64,000 nucleotides of DNA, taken from contig NC_013132.1 in the NCBI RefSeq assembly GCF_000024005.1, forward strand, positions 8,550,001-8,614,000. The letters are read 5' to 3'. Position 1 is the first letter of the stretch, and each line of letters begins with the position of its first letter. The position numbers and the translations under genes were made by a program. The stretch is from Chitinophaga pinensis DSM 2588 (GTDB taxonomy: Bacteria; Bacteroidota; Bacteroidia; Chitinophagales; Chitinophagaceae). Under the pieces are notes generated by a model. It searched no databases. It was not told where the DNA came from and was given only the letters and a program-made list of their open reading frames with translations. Below, piece after piece: positions 8,370 through 17,977 of the stretch.

Positions 8370-9764
8370 CTAAAATCCGAAATACGATCTGGCATTGTTA
8401 TAACTGATATCCTGCACCATTTTGCCCAGCCACTTAATATCTGCCGGCAGCTCTCCGTTCTCGACATCATTACCGATGAGGTTACACAAAATACGGCGAA
8501 AATATTCATGCCGGGAATAGGAAAGAAAACTTCTTGAATCCGTCAGCATCCCTACAAATCTGCTCAGTAATCCCATATTACTCAACGTATTGATCTGCTT
8601 TTCCATACCATCTTTCTGATCGAGGAACCACCAGCCGGAACCAAACTGCATCTTACCTGGTACAGTGCCATCCTGGAAATTACCGATCATCGTTGCGAAT
8701 ACTTCATTATACGCAGGATTAAGATTATACACCACCGTCTTCGCCAGTTTATCCACCTTATCCAGTCTGTCAAAAAACACAGACATCGCCTGTGCTACCT
8801 GCCAGTCGCCGATAGAATCCACACCGGCATCTGCACCTATCCGGCTTAATAAACGGCTGTTATTATTCCTGATAGCGCCGATATGGAACTGCTGTACCCA
8901 TCCGCGCTCATGGTGCCATTCGCAGATAAAATGCAAAGTGCCTGCTTTAAAGGCATCTGCTTCTTCCGGCGTCAGTGCCTGTCCTTTGCGCAGTTTTGCA
9001 TAAGCGACATTTAAACTTTCTTCTGTAAAATTTCCTGCATAAAAGGTGCTCAGTCCATGATCTGCCAGGCGACCGCCGTGTGCATGAAAGTAATCATGCC
9101 GGTTACGCAAAGCAGCAATAAACTGTGCATAAGTATCTGTATTTATACCGGCTGCCGCACCCAGTTTATCTGCATATGCATTGAAACCAGCTACGTCTTC
9201 CACACCGATCGCCTTATCCGGTCTGAAAGTAGGCAGTACGCGTACTTTAAAACCAGACTGACTGATAATTTTATGGTATTCTAATGTATCACAGGGATCA
9301 TCTGTGGTACACAATGTGTCAACTTTAAAATGTTGCAACAGCGCCTGGGTAGTCCACTGCGGCAACTGTTCCTGACAATGCCGATAGATCCGTTCCGCGC
9401 TATTGCCATCCAATAACTGCTTTACGCCAAATGGGTTCAGCAACTCCATATGCGTCCAGTGATACAGCGGATTACGCATCGTATAAGGCACCGTTTCCGC
9501 CCATCGTTTAAACTTGGTATAATCATCCGCCGCACCGGTAATATCTTCTTCTGCAACCCCGTTTGCGCGCATAGCACGCCATTTATAGTGGTCACCTCTC
9601 AGCCACATCGCAGTCAGGTTTTCAAACTGACGGTTACTGGCTATTTCATCAGGTGGCAGGTGATTATGATAGTCGATGACAGGCATCTCTTTGGCATAAT
9701 CGTGGAATAACTGTCTGGCTGTTTCTGTCTGCAACAGAAAGTCAGCATCTAAGAATTGTTTCAT
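8370..9764 (-). CDS. uxaC: Glucuronate isomerase UxaC
   Basis: A 464-residue uronate isomerase of the amidohydrolase-like fold that interconverts D-glucuronate with D-fructuronate and D-galacturonate with D-tagaturonate. The length and the N-terminal metal-site motif DYHNHLPP fit the family, as do CTTDDPCDTLEYH, VRVLPTFRPDKA and the C-terminal MLTDSRSFLSYSRHEYFRR. It lies 15 bp downstream of uxaB and 12 bp upstream of kdgK on the same strand. Confidence 0.96.
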   Translation of the reverse strand: MKQFLDADFLLQTETARQLFHDYAKEMPVIDYHNHLPPDEIASNRQFENLTAMWLRGDHYKWRAMRANGVAEEDITGAADDYTKFKRWAETVPYTMRNPLYHWTHMELLNPFGVKQLLDGNSAERIYRHCQEQLPQWTTQALLQHFKVDTLCTTDDPCDTLEYHKIISQSGFKVRVLPTFRPDKAIGVEDVAGFNAYADKLGAAAGINTDTYAQFIAALRNRHDYFHAHGGRLADHGLSTFYAGNFTEESLNVAYAKLRKGQALTPEEADAFKAGTLHFICEWHHERGWVQQFHIGAIRNNNSRLLSRIGADAGVDSIGDWQVAQAMSVFFDRLDKVDKLAKTVVYNLNPAYNEVFATMIGNFQDGTVPGKMQFGSGWWFLDQKDGMEKQINTLSNMGLLSRFVGMLTDSRSFLSYSRHEYFRRILCNLIGNDVENGELPADIKWLGKMVQDISYNNARSYFGF

Positions 9765-9779
9765 AAACGTTCTGGTTCC

Positions 9780-11285
9780 TTATAATACTTTACTGTAGCT
9801 GTCTGCATATGACTTTACCCCCTCCTGCAACATGCCTTGCAGATGCGCAGTGACGGTATCTGCAAACCCTGGTATCTGCGACAGGTCAGCTTCCCACAAA
9901 CGCTGATCTGCACTGATGGCCTGTACCATCTCCGCGATAGCGTCTCCCCCTCTGCCGGTTACCTGTGACCAGTACTCCGCAAAGATGGCGATATTATCGT
10001 CTGTAATGGTATAGTATTCTTCTCCCCGCTGTCCGGAGTATTGTCCGTTATCCAGCTTTTCCGGACGCAGGAACAGCAGCATCGCCGCAAACCCCAGACA
10101 CATACTGGCCGGCAATGCCTGGAACTTTTCGTAATAACGCACGATCGTCTTCACATTCCTGGCATTCATCTTCATACTTTCCTGGAAAGTAATGCTCAGC
10201 AGTTTATGTGCAATATTCGGATTAGCAAAACGATCCAGTACGTCTTCTGCGAATGCAGGCGCCTGCGGACAAATATCCTTTATCGTCGGTAAGATCTCTT
10301 CCAGTATAACGGTACGGAAAAAGGCGCGCATATTAGCGTCTTCCATACATTCCAGTACGATGTTCAATCCGCTCAGGTATCCCAGCGGCACAGATATCGT
10401 ATGACTCCCGTTCAGGATACGCAGCTTCTGTTCACGGAACGGTGTGATATCTCTGGCAATCAGCATCCTGCTGTCCGTCTGATGGAAGCCCAGGATGTCT
10501 TTCACCCTGTCATCCCCTTCTATCGCCCATAACAGGTAAGGCTCCGTATCTATCCACAATCCATCTGTATAACCCGCCTTCTCTTCCAATACTGCCAGTT
10601 CCTTCGGTTTACCCGGAACGATCCTGTCCACCAGGGAACTACAAAAATGGTTATCCTCTTCTATCCATTGCAGGAAAGTAGCCGGCAAACGGTTATAAGC
10701 CGCCAGTTTCAGCACGATTTCCTTTAGCAGCTGACCATTATTCACCACCAGCTCTGTCGGTACGATGACAAAACCGGTGTGAGAGGCGCCCTTAAAGTAC
10801 TGGAAACGCTCCCAGAGTACTGCCAGCAGTTTTCCGGGGAATGAGGACGGTACGCCGTCTATTTTCTCCTCAACGTATTGTATACCTACCTCTGTTGTAT
10901 TCGATATGATTGTCTGCAGGGCTGGTTGCCGGACAGCCTGTAATACAAATTCCCAATCTGCATTCGATTGCAGAACCCGGCTAATAGAAGCATTGATCAG
11001 TACCTGATTCACCAGTTCTCCCTGTGAGACGCCTTTTATATTGGTTGTGAACAGGTTATCCTGTTTGCTAAACTCAGTTGTATCGCCTCCGGTGGACTTC
11101 ACGACCACGATCCGCCCCTGATAAAGACCCTGTTTATTGGCTTTATCCACCAGGTAATCCACCAGGCCCCTCAGCAAAACACCGGTCCCGAACTGTAAAA
11201 TTCTCTCCGGATAGTCGAAATAGCCCGCTGACACCCCCAACTCAGGATGCTTCAATACATGAGCCTTATTTAAAATAGGTAACAT
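9780..11285 (-). CDS. uxaB: Tagaturonate reductase UxaB
   Basis: A 501-residue NAD-dependent oxidoreductase of the mannitol dehydrogenase family that reduces D-tagaturonate to D-altronate, the UxaA substrate. Landmarks are ILQFGTGVLLRGLVDYLVDKAN near the N-terminus, VPTELVVNNG, and FREQKLRILNGSHT, the catalytic-lysine region of the family. The frame is open upstream to 11399, but the extra 38 residues look non-native; MLPILNKAH at 11285 is the likely start. It is the promoter-proximal gene of uxaB-uxaC-kdgK-eda. I saw no copy of the LacI palindrome in front of it, so its regulation may differ from that of uxaA and the transporter. Confidence 0.93.
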   Translation of the reverse strand: MLPILNKAHVLKHPELGVSAGYFDYPERILQFGTGVLLRGLVDYLVDKANKQGLYQGRIVVVKSTGGDTTEFSKQDNLFTTNIKGVSQGELVNQVLINASISRVLQSNADWEFVLQAVRQPALQTIISNTTEVGIQYVEEKIDGVPSSFPGKLLAVLWERFQYFKGASHTGFVIVPTELVVNNGQLLKEIVLKLAAYNRLPATFLQWIEEDNHFCSSLVDRIVPGKPKELAVLEEKAGYTDGLWIDTEPYLLWAIEGDDRVKDILGFHQTDSRMLIARDITPFREQKLRILNGSHTISVPLGYLSGLNIVLECMEDANMRAFFRTVILEEILPTIKDICPQAPAFAEDVLDRFANPNIAHKLLSITFQESMKMNARNVKTIVRYYEKFQALPASMCLGFAAMLLFLRPEKLDNGQYSGQRGEEYYTITDDNIAIFAEYWSQVTGRGGDAIAEMVQAISADQRLWEADLSQIPGFADTVTAHLQGMLQEGVKSYADSYSKVL

Positions 11286-11436
11286 ATTAGGTTTTTTAAT
11301 AAACGCAGAACTCTGATCACTAAATATAAAACGAATCCCTGATAGTCCATAACCATTACTCAATACTCCCGAAGATTTCCTCTTTCCGATTCGTGTCATA
11401 ATATCCCCTTCAGGGAGGTGTCTCGACTAATTTCTG

Positions 11437-11444
11437 TAATTTTG
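11437..11444 (+). promoter_or_regulatory. -7 promoter box for mnmA
   Basis: TAATTTTG matches the Bacteroidota -7 consensus TAnnTTTG and lies 21 bp before the mnmA ATG, predicting a leader of roughly 15 bases. Confidence 0.6.
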
Positions 11445-11464
11445 CGCACTTAATATTATTAACA

Positions 11465-12565
11465 ATGAGCAGACATGGTAAAGTTCTGGTAGCAATGAGC
11501 GGCGGTATAGATAGTACCGTTACCGCCCTGATGCTGCATGAACAAGGGTATGAAGTGGTGGGTATCACCATGAAAACCTGGGACTACGCATCTGCCGGCT
11601 CCAGCAAGAAAGAAACCGGGTGCTGTAACCTGGATTCCTTTAATGATGCCCGTGCAGCCGCCGTACACCACGGTTTTCCGCACTTCGTACTCGATATCAG
11701 AGACGAGTTCGGGGATTTTGTTATTAATAACTTTGTTGACGAATACATAGCAGGCCGCACACCAAATCCTTGCGTTCTGTGCAATACCCATATTAAATGG
11801 CGTGCGCTGATGAAGCGTGCCGACGCCATGGACTGTGCCTTTATTGCAACAGGACACTACGCTCAGATCAGAGAGCAGGATGGCCGCCACATACTCAGCA
11901 AAGGTATTGATGACCTGAAAGATCAGAGCTACGTATTATGGGGCTTACAGCAGGACGTGCTGGCCCGTACAATACTTCCTTTAGGACAATACCGTAAAAC
12001 CGAGATCCGCCAGATGGCCTTCGACTTCGGTTATCCGGAACTGGCGAAAAAAGCAGAGAGCTATGAGATCTGCTTTGTGCCTGACAATGACTACCGCGGA
12101 TTCCTGAAACGCAAAGTAGATGGTTTAGAAGAACAGGTGAACGGTGGTAACTTCGTACTCAGAGACGGTACGATCGTTGGTCATCATAAAGGTTATCCTT
12201 TCTATACCATCGGTCAGCGTAAAGGTCTGGACATCGCATTAGGTCGACCGGTGTTTGTTACAGAAATCATCCCGGAAACGAATACCGTTGTATTGGGGAA
12301 TGAAGATGAACTGAACAGAAATGAAATGACTGTTGCGGGTCTGAACATGATCAAATACGATCATATTCCTGAAGGAATGGAAGCGATCACGAAGATCCGT
12401 TATAAAGATAAAGGTGCGTTAAGCAACCTGTATAACGTTGATGGTAAGGTGAAGGTGAACTTCTATGAACATGTGAAGGGAATTGCACCCGGACAGTCTG
12501 CCGTTTTCTATGAAGGCGATGATGTGATTGCAGGTGGTATTATACAGAGAGCTGTGACGCTGTAA
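11465..12565 (+). CDS. mnmA: tRNA-specific 2-thiouridylase MnmA
   Basis: A 366-residue PP-loop ATPase that thiolates U34 of tRNA-Lys, -Glu and -Gln at the wobble position. The PP-loop MSGGIDS is at residues 11-17. The catalytic cysteine pair is Cys103 in NPCVLC and Cys203 in SYEICFVPD, as in E. coli MnmA. TGCCNLDSFNDA and the C-terminal beta-barrel with IGQRKGLDIALG complete the family pattern. It stands alone, divergent from uxaB, and ends in a very strong palindromic terminator. Confidence 0.97.
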   Translation: MSRHGKVLVAMSGGIDSTVTALMLHEQGYEVVGITMKTWDYASAGSSKKETGCCNLDSFNDARAAAVHHGFPHFVLDIRDEFGDFVINNFVDEYIAGRTPNPCVLCNTHIKWRALMKRADAMDCAFIATGHYAQIREQDGRHILSKGIDDLKDQSYVLWGLQQDVLARTILPLGQYRKTEIRQMAFDFGYPELAKKAESYEICFVPDNDYRGFLKRKVDGLEEQVNGGNFVLRDGTIVGHHKGYPFYTIGQRKGLDIALGRPVFVTEIIPETNTVVLGNEDELNRNEMTVAGLNMIKYDHIPEGMEAITKIRYKDKGALSNLYNVDGKVKVNFYEHVKGIAPGQSAVFYEGDDVIAGGIIQRAVTL

Positions 12566-12580
12566 TATTTTAAACCGCTA

Positions 12581-12624
12581 TAAATAAAAAAGTCTGACCA
12601 GATCTGGTCAGACTTTTTTATTTA
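12581..12624. terminator. Terminator, 44-bp perfect palindrome
   Basis: From TAAATAAAAAAGTCTGACCA to its exact complement, centred on AGATCT at 12600-12605. GC-rich stem flanked by six A and six T. It ends mnmA and would also work from the other side. Confidence 0.92.
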
Positions 12625-12755
12625 GTTAACCCATCAAAAACTGTATTTTTTTTTTTTCATGGTTATCCACATGAACAGAAAAGTATTCAATCTTTATGAT
12701 AAAAGTGCATAATAAGAATAATTTATCGTCTCAATCATTTACTTCATATTTTCTA

Positions 12756-12763
12756 TAGCTTTG
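12756..12763 (+). promoter_or_regulatory. -7 promoter box for the YhcG-like gene
   Basis: TAGCTTTG matches TAnnTTTG. It overlaps the upstream GTG at 12763, which therefore cannot be the start codon; the first usable start is the ATG at 12784. Confidence 0.6.
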
Positions 12764-12783
12764 TGTTCCCAAAAAAGTATCAC

Positions 12784-13791
12784 ATGTTAACCAACCAGAC
12801 TTTACTATCAGATATTAGAACAATAATTTCCAACGCTAAAGAAAAAGCTATCCGATCAGTAGATCATGAACGTACGTTGATGTACTGGCACATTGGCCGA
12901 CGTATTTTCGAAGAAGAACAGGCAGGATTAGATCGAGCTAATTATGGTAATTATCTTACTACATTCATTGCTGAGCAATTAGAGCCTGAATATGGAAGTG
13001 GTTTTTCTAAGAGGCAAGTCGAGCTGTTCCGACAATTTTATAGAACGTTTCCAATTGCGAATACACTGTATTCGCAATTGAGCTGGAGTCAATACAAAAT
13101 CTTGATCAGAATTGATAATCAACATAAAAGAGAATTTTATATTGTAGAAACAATGAAAAATAACTGGACGGTACGCCAGCTAGAACGTCAAATTCATAGT
13201 AATTTATGGGAACACTTATTACTCAGTAATGACAAAGAAAACATTTTGTCCATAACCAGAGATGAAGAACACTTATCTGATGCAAAACAAATAATCAAGG
13301 ACCCAATGTATCTGGAATTTCTGGGCCTACATCGAGAAGCATCCTATTATGAAAAAGATTTGGAACAAGCTATCATTACCCATTTGCAGGATTTTCTATT
13401 AGAACTTGGTAATGGATTTGCCTTTGTTGCCAGACAAAAAAGACTTCACATTGAAGGAGATGAGTTTTTTATTGATCTGGTCTTTTACAATCGCCTGTTA
13501 CGATGTTTTGTCATTGTGGAAATAAAATCGAGTAAGCTTACGCACCAGGATTTAGGTCAGCTACAGATGTATGTTAACTATTACGATCGTTTCGAAAAAA
13601 AAGATTTCGAAAATCCAACTATTGGTATCTTACTCTGTGCCGAAAAAAACAATGCTGTTGTAAAAATATCACTACCTGAAAATAATAAAACAATAATAGC
13701 CAGTGAATATAAACTATACCTACCGACTGAAAAACAACTTATTGAAGAAGTAAACAAAGAGATTGAAAAACGTGAGAATGAACTTGTCTAA
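12784..13791 (+). CDS. YhcG/DUF1016-family PDDEXK nuclease
   Basis: A 335-residue protein. Residues 10-145 are the N-terminal DUF1016 helical domain (AKEKAIRSVDHERTLMYWHIGRRI, GYGSGFSKRQVELFRQFY-like segment, LSWSQYKILIRI). Residues about 170-325 are the PDDEXK nuclease domain: Asp231 in FFIDLVFY, Glu246 and Lys248 in VIVEIKS, and the downstream DLGQLQMYV glutamines, so the active site looks intact. The family is common in accessory regions, often near restriction or defence genes, but no partner is visible here. The gene is markedly more AT-rich than both neighbours by eye, which suggests recent acquisition. The exact cellular role is unknown. Confidence 0.88.
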   Translation: MLTNQTLLSDIRTIISNAKEKAIRSVDHERTLMYWHIGRRIFEEEQAGLDRANYGNYLTTFIAEQLEPEYGSGFSKRQVELFRQFYRTFPIANTLYSQLSWSQYKILIRIDNQHKREFYIVETMKNNWTVRQLERQIHSNLWEHLLLSNDKENILSITRDEEHLSDAKQIIKDPMYLEFLGLHREASYYEKDLEQAIITHLQDFLLELGNGFAFVARQKRLHIEGDEFFIDLVFYNRLLRCFVIVEIKSSKLTHQDLGQLQMYVNYYDRFEKKDFENPTIGILLCAEKNNAVVKISLPENNKTIIASEYKLYLPTEKQLIEEVNKEIEKRENELV

Positions 13792-13809
13792 ACACGCTAC
13801 AATATCCTC

Positions 13810-14151
13810 ATGAACGCATTAGAAGACTTCTATCAACAACAGCAGGAACCTGATAAGAGCTGTCTGCTGGCATTGCGGAGCATCATCCTCGATCAGCATA
13901 AAGACATTACTGCCACTTGGAAATACGGCATGCCTGTATTCTGCTTCAAAGGCAAAATGCTCTGCTATCTCTGGATACATAAGAAGTACAAAGTGCCTTA
14001 TCTGGGTATTGTAAAAGGGAAGGATTTTGATGAACCATTTCTCATACAGGAAGCACGTGCACGTATGAAGATCATGTTGCTGGATCCTAATGAAGATCTT
14101 CCATTAGAGACTATAGAAAAGATTATTCAGAAAGCAATTACCCTGTATTAA
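13810..14151 (+). CDS. DUF1801 (YdhG-like) protein
   Basis: A 113-residue soluble protein. The N-terminal helices (LRSIILDQHKDITATWKYGMPVFCFKGKMLCYLWIHKK) carry the conserved W-KYGMP-F-hydrophobic pattern of the DUF1801/YdhG fold. Function is not established. It starts 18 bp after the YhcG-like gene but has the base composition of the core genome, so the two may not be functionally linked. Convergent with the next gene with only 9 bp between. Confidence 0.8.
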   Translation: MNALEDFYQQQQEPDKSCLLALRSIILDQHKDITATWKYGMPVFCFKGKMLCYLWIHKKYKVPYLGIVKGKDFDEPFLIQEARARMKIMLLDPNEDLPLETIEKIIQKAITLY

Positions 14152-14160
14152 ACAATAGTC

Positions 14161-15051
14161 TTAATTATACACCACCTTCCTTGTCGTCACTGACTTCCAT
14201 CCTTTACCTAACTGCTCTTCCGTCTTACTGGTCCAGTTGCCTTTACTATCATAGATATACGCGGTATTAAAGCTGGCTTTCAGATTGACACTGTCTGCCT
14301 TGTCCGCTATATTGTCTTTTCTATGAAACTGTTTCCATACAATACTATTGCCTTTTTCATTGTACTGTAAAGACAGTTTATAGTTCACGGTATCAGATTG
14401 CAGTTCCACTCTTTCCATTAACTGACAGGCAGGATTGTATTGTTCGATCACAGTTCTCCAGGGCATTTCCACAGGCATGATAAGTCTGGATACTTCCAGC
14501 GGACCACCTTTTTCAGCAATAGTGATCAATTCTTTTCTGTCTCCCGGCTGACGTGTGATCCAGATGGAATCGCCCTTAGGACTGTATTTATATTTACTGC
14601 TGCTTTCTATGCTGTAGAAACGATTCACTTTTTCGATACGCCTGCCATTCGCATCATACCTGAATTTATCCGTGTTATAAGTACTGTGATTATCAGAGTA
14701 AATCAGGGCCAGTATCCTGCCGGCCGTATCATATCGTATTGTCAGTGTATCATGACGCATCCTGCGGGTAGCAACGGCGATCTGATGCAGACGGCCATCG
14801 CGGAACAGGTATTCACGGGAGATAGTATCCTTATAGGTATAATCGCTTCCTTTGGTTTCAGTATAAGTCTTCTCTGAAATGTGTTCGATAGTTCCTTCCA
14901 GTTGCTCCGGACGGAAAACAGTGGTAATATCTTCGTTGAGGAGTTGCGCAGTAATCACTGCGACCCTGTCCTTTTTTTCTACAGTTACTTTAGACGTGGT
15001 GGATGATTTACATGCTGCCAGTACCAGCAACAAACATAACGATCTTCTCAT
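14161..15051 (-). CDS. Predicted lipoprotein, unknown function
   Basis: A 296-residue protein with a short signal peptide and lipobox (LLVLAAC, Cys14), so it should be a membrane-anchored lipoprotein. The body shows loose YD/RHS-like repeats: IRYDTAGRI, FRYDANGRRIEK, YIYDSKGNWTSK, spaced as in Bacteroidota beta-strand repeat proteins. I do not recognise a specific family. It follows the RNA methyltransferase gene on the same strand, 17 bp downstream. Confidence 0.75.
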   Translation of the reverse strand: MRRSLCLLLVLAACKSSTTSKVTVEKKDRVAVITAQLLNEDITTVFRPEQLEGTIEHISEKTYTETKGSDYTYKDTISREYLFRDGRLHQIAVATRRMRHDTLTIRYDTAGRILALIYSDNHSTYNTDKFRYDANGRRIEKVNRFYSIESSSKYKYSPKGDSIWITRQPGDRKELITIAEKGGPLEVSRLIMPVEMPWRTVIEQYNPACQLMERVELQSDTVNYKLSLQYNEKGNSIVWKQFHRKDNIADKADSVNLKASFNTAYIYDSKGNWTSKTEEQLGKGWKSVTTRKVVYN

Positions 15052-15068
15052 AGGGCAATTTAAGCGTT

Positions 15069-16253
15069 TTATTGCTTTATCAGTTTCACGGCAAACATTG
15101 AGTCCGCCCGATGTGCATAACCGGCTATTACGCCTCCTTCCTGCTGTTTCAGACCACTTCCTTTTTCCAGGAACGCAACGACTTCCTCATTCTCCTGCCT
15201 GAATACAGAACAGGTGATATATATCAGCGTACCGCCCGGTTTGAGTAAGTGTACAATATTCGCAGCTATCTTCTGTTGCAGCTGCTGGTATTCTGTAATC
15301 TGTTTTTCGGTAAAGAAGGACATATTTTCTGGTGTACGTCCCCAGGTACCTGAACCGGAGCAAGGTGCATCCAGTATAATATGATCGAAAAGACGGTCTT
15401 TGATGGCGGATGAAGTAACCGGCGCCGTCAGGTCCATCACAATACTTTCATACTGACGGATGCCTGCTTCTTTAAAACGTTGATGCAGGTTCTGGATGAT
15501 ACTGGCTCTTACATCGCTTACCAGCAGTTTTACGCCTGGTTGTTTGTCCAGTAAAAGGATAGATTTCCCACCACTGGCTGCACAACTATCCCACCACAGT
15601 TCTCCTGCTTTTGGTGTGAATAAAGCGCCTACCTGCTGTGAAGAGGCATCCTGTATCTCATACCAGCTTTTATCGGTAATAACTGTATCTATTTTCGTAC
15701 TGTTAGGCAACGCAATCGTATCCTCGCCGATAACGGTATAAGGAATATCCGCCTTTTCCAGCTGACGCAGGATGGCTGATTGTCTGTTATGCCGTGTTCT
15801 GATAAACAGGTCCGGTTGTATAAAAAAGGATTGATTGAAAGCGACACCGTCAATACCTGCTGATAATGCAGCCGTGAATGGAAATACGGTGGTTGTTTCG
15901 GTGATATCTAGAAAAGCCAGCTTTTCCGCAACCGGCAGACTGACTTTTTCATTCAGCTCAGGACGGAAAAACTGTAAGAGATCACTGCTTTCTTTTTCGC
16001 AGAGGAAAGTGCCCAGCAGTATCCGCTCTGCCATACTCTTTTCCTGCTGCCACAACTGGCCCAGACGGTAGTACTGGTATACCAGTTGGGAGATCTGACG
16101 GCGGTCACGACTACCCATGTAAGGATGCTGTTTAAAGAATCCTTTCAGGAAGTGATGTAAAGGCAGACTCCCATCATAACTCACGATGATCTTTTCTGCG
16201 GAGGCGATATAATTTTCCCAGCGGGTCATATTTGGAGGATGCGGAGGTATCAA
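15069..16253 (-). CDS. RsmB/NOP2/Sun-family RNA cytosine-C5 methyltransferase
   Basis: A 394-residue SAM-dependent methyltransferase, probably of 16S rRNA. The N-terminal region (LPLHHFLKGFFKQHPYMGSRDRRQI) is the NusB-like segment of RsmB. The catalytic domain shows DSCAASGGKS (SAM site), DAPCSGSGTWGR and TCSVFRQENEEVV; the two cysteines are the catalytic and release cysteines. The start at 16253 or the internal Met at 16229 (MTRWENY) are both possible. A terminator with AACGCnn heptads lies just upstream. Confidence 0.88.
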   Translation of the reverse strand: MIPPHPPNMTRWENYIASAEKIIVSYDGSLPLHHFLKGFFKQHPYMGSRDRRQISQLVYQYYRLGQLWQQEKSMAERILLGTFLCEKESSDLLQFFRPELNEKVSLPVAEKLAFLDITETTTVFPFTAALSAGIDGVAFNQSFFIQPDLFIRTRHNRQSAILRQLEKADIPYTVIGEDTIALPNSTKIDTVITDKSWYEIQDASSQQVGALFTPKAGELWWDSCAASGGKSILLLDKQPGVKLLVSDVRASIIQNLHQRFKEAGIRQYESIVMDLTAPVTSSAIKDRLFDHIILDAPCSGSGTWGRTPENMSFFTEKQITEYQQLQQKIAANIVHLLKPGGTLIYITCSVFRQENEEVVAFLEKGSGLKQQEGGVIAGYAHRADSMFAVKLIKQ

Positions 16254-16256
16254 AAA

Positions 16257-16333
16257 GCGAAACGCCTAACGCGATTGGCAATAAGGCAATCAGGCGTTAA
16301 GCGTTTCGCATTATGCGTTCCGCGTTTAGCGTT
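16257..16333 (-). terminator. Terminator of the odhB transcript built from 7-bp repeats
   Basis: Read on the minus strand, six 7-base units of consensus AACGCnn (plus coordinates 16292-16333, with one AATGCnn variant) start right after the odhB stop. They fold with two more units at 16260-16273 into a hairpin (16257-16309, inner GATTG/CAATC stem) followed by TTTTTG. It is thus an intrinsic terminator whose stem is heptad repeat. Confidence 0.8.
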
Positions 16334-16335
16334 AA

Positions 16336-17910
16336 TTAGAGTTTCAGTAATGCTTTCAGTGGATCTTTACCGAACAGTAACTGCTCAGGGCTTTCCAGCA
16401 TTTCTTTCACACGTACCAGGAAGCTTACAGACTCACGACCATCAATGATACGGTGGTCATAGCTGAGTGCCAGGTACATCATCGGACGGATTACTACCTG
16501 TCCGTTAACAGCCATCGGGCGTTCCTGAATTTTGTGCATACCCAGGATAGCAGACTGCGGGATATTGATGATCGGAGTACTCATCAGGGAACCGAATACA
16601 CCACCGTTGGTGATGGTGAAGGTACCACCGGTCATTTCATCCATGGTGAGTTTGTTGTCACGGGCTTTTGTAGCCAGTTCTACAACTTTCTTCTCGATCT
16701 GTGCCATATCCAGGCTTTCCGCGTTACGGATCACCGGTACTACCAGCCCTTTCGGTGCAGATACTGCGATGGATACATCACAGTAGTCGTGGAATACCAG
16801 TTCTTCGCCATCGATATATGCATTCACAGAAGGGAATTCCTTCAGTGCGAAACAAACCGCTTTAGTGAAGAAGCTCATGAAGCCCAGGTTCACCTCGTGT
16901 TGTTTCTTGAAGATCTCTTTGTATTTAGCACGCAGTTCCATGATTGCTGTCATATCTACCTCGTTGAAGGTAGTCAGCATCGCCGTGGTGTTTTTCGCTT
17001 CTACCAGACGGCGGGAAACGGTCTTACGCAGGTTGCTCATTTTCTCGCGACGTTCTGCGCGGGTGAACATTTCCTGACCGATAGCCACACCCGGGTTCTG
17101 CAGCGCAGCAAAAACATCATCTTTCATGATTTTGCCATGAGCGCCGGTACCCTTGATAGAGGACGGATCTACGTGTTTGTCGGCGATTACTGCGGCTGCT
17201 ACCGGACTTGCTTTCACATCGTTCGGGATAGCGGTTACAGGCGCCTGTTGTACCTGTGGGGCAGCCTGTGGTGTCGCAGCCGGAGCAGCAGCCGCTGCCG
17301 GTTGTGCTTTACCTGCAGGGCGTCCTACACTGGTATCTATTTTAGCGATAGGATCACCTACCTTTAATACATCTCCTTCTTTACCTAAAGTCTGTAATGC
17401 ACCAGCTTCTTCTGCGTTCAGTTCGAAAGTAGCTTTTTCAGATTCCAGTTCGCAGATCACTTCATCACGCTCTACAAACTCGCCGTCTTTCTTCAGCCAC
17501 TTGATCAATGTCACTTCGCTGATGGATTCGCCCACAGTAGGCACTTTCATCTCAATCGTTCCTTTGTTCACCGCCGGTGCTGCAGGAGCTTCTGCCGCCG
17601 GCGCCGGTGTTTCTGCTACAGGAGCTGGCGCTGCAGGTGCAGCAGCTGGTGCTGATCCGCCTGCCGGAGCCGCAGCATCCGTATCAATTGAACAAGCAAT
17701 ATCGCCTACTTTTAAAGTAGCGCCTTCCGGAGCCAGTATTTTCAGGACCCCTGCTTTTTCTGCATTCAGTTCAAAGGTGGCTTTTTCAGATTCCATTTCA
17801 CAGATCACCTCATCCTGCTGTACATAATCTCCGTCTTTCTTCAACCACTTTGCAATTGTTACCTCGCTAATAGATTCTCCTACCGTAGGAACTTTGATTT
17901 CGATAGCCAT
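16336..17910 (-). CDS. odhB: 2-oxoglutarate dehydrogenase E2, dihydrolipoyl succinyltransferase, with two lipoyl domains
   Basis: A 524-residue E2 component of the TCA-cycle 2-oxoglutarate dehydrogenase. Domains in order: lipoyl domain 1 (1-77, Lys43 in ESEKATF), Ala/Pro linker, lipoyl domain 2 (119-194, Lys159 in ESEKATF), Ala/Pro/Gln linker, E1/E3-binding domain (about 238-272, [16 protein letters not shown]), and the catalytic domain with [11 protein letters not shown] (His486, Asp490). E. coli E2o has a single lipoyl domain; here two near-identical ones are present. Start [13 protein letters not shown] at 17910; the 7-codon longer reading is unlikely. It follows sucA by 67 bp on the same strand. 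Confidence 0.94.
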   Translation of the reverse strand: MAIEIKVPTVGESISEVTIAKWLKKDGDYVQQDEVICEMESEKATFELNAEKAGVLKILAPEGATLKVGDIACSIDTDAAAPAGGSAPAAAPAAPAPVAETPAPAAEAPAAPAVNKGTIEMKVPTVGESISEVTLIKWLKKDGEFVERDEVICELESEKATFELNAEEAGALQTLGKEGDVLKVGDPIAKIDTSVGRPAGKAQPAAAAAPAATPQAAPQVQQAPVTAIPNDVKASPVAAAVIADKHVDPSSIKGTGAHGKIMKDDVFAALQNPGVAIGQEMFTRAERREKMSNLRKTVSRRLVEAKNTTAMLTTFNEVDMTAIMELRAKYKEIFKKQHEVNLGFMSFFTKAVCFALKEFPSVNAYIDGEELVFHDYCDVSIAVSAPKGLVVPVIRNAESLDMAQIEKKVVELATKARDNKLTMDEMTGGTFTITNGGVFGSLMSTPIINIPQSAILGMHKIQERPMAVNGQVVIRPMMYLALSYDHRIIDGRESVSFLVRVKEMLESPEQLLFGKDPLKALLKL

Positions 17911-17977
17911 ATTTCTAATTTCTGTGTGCAATCAATGTTTAAAAGTGAAAACGCGCTTCACTTGATTCTCAATTCGT

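Noticed and set aside
12763..12783. GTG start for the YhcG-like gene
   Set aside because: It lies inside the -7 promoter box TAGCTTTG, so it would not be in the mRNA.
16453..17367. 304-codon plus-strand open frame antisense to odhB, and similar long antisense frames within darB, sucA and guaA
   Set aside because: They lie fully inside well-supported genes, have His/Cys/Phe-rich composition typical of antisense reading and no start or promoter signals.
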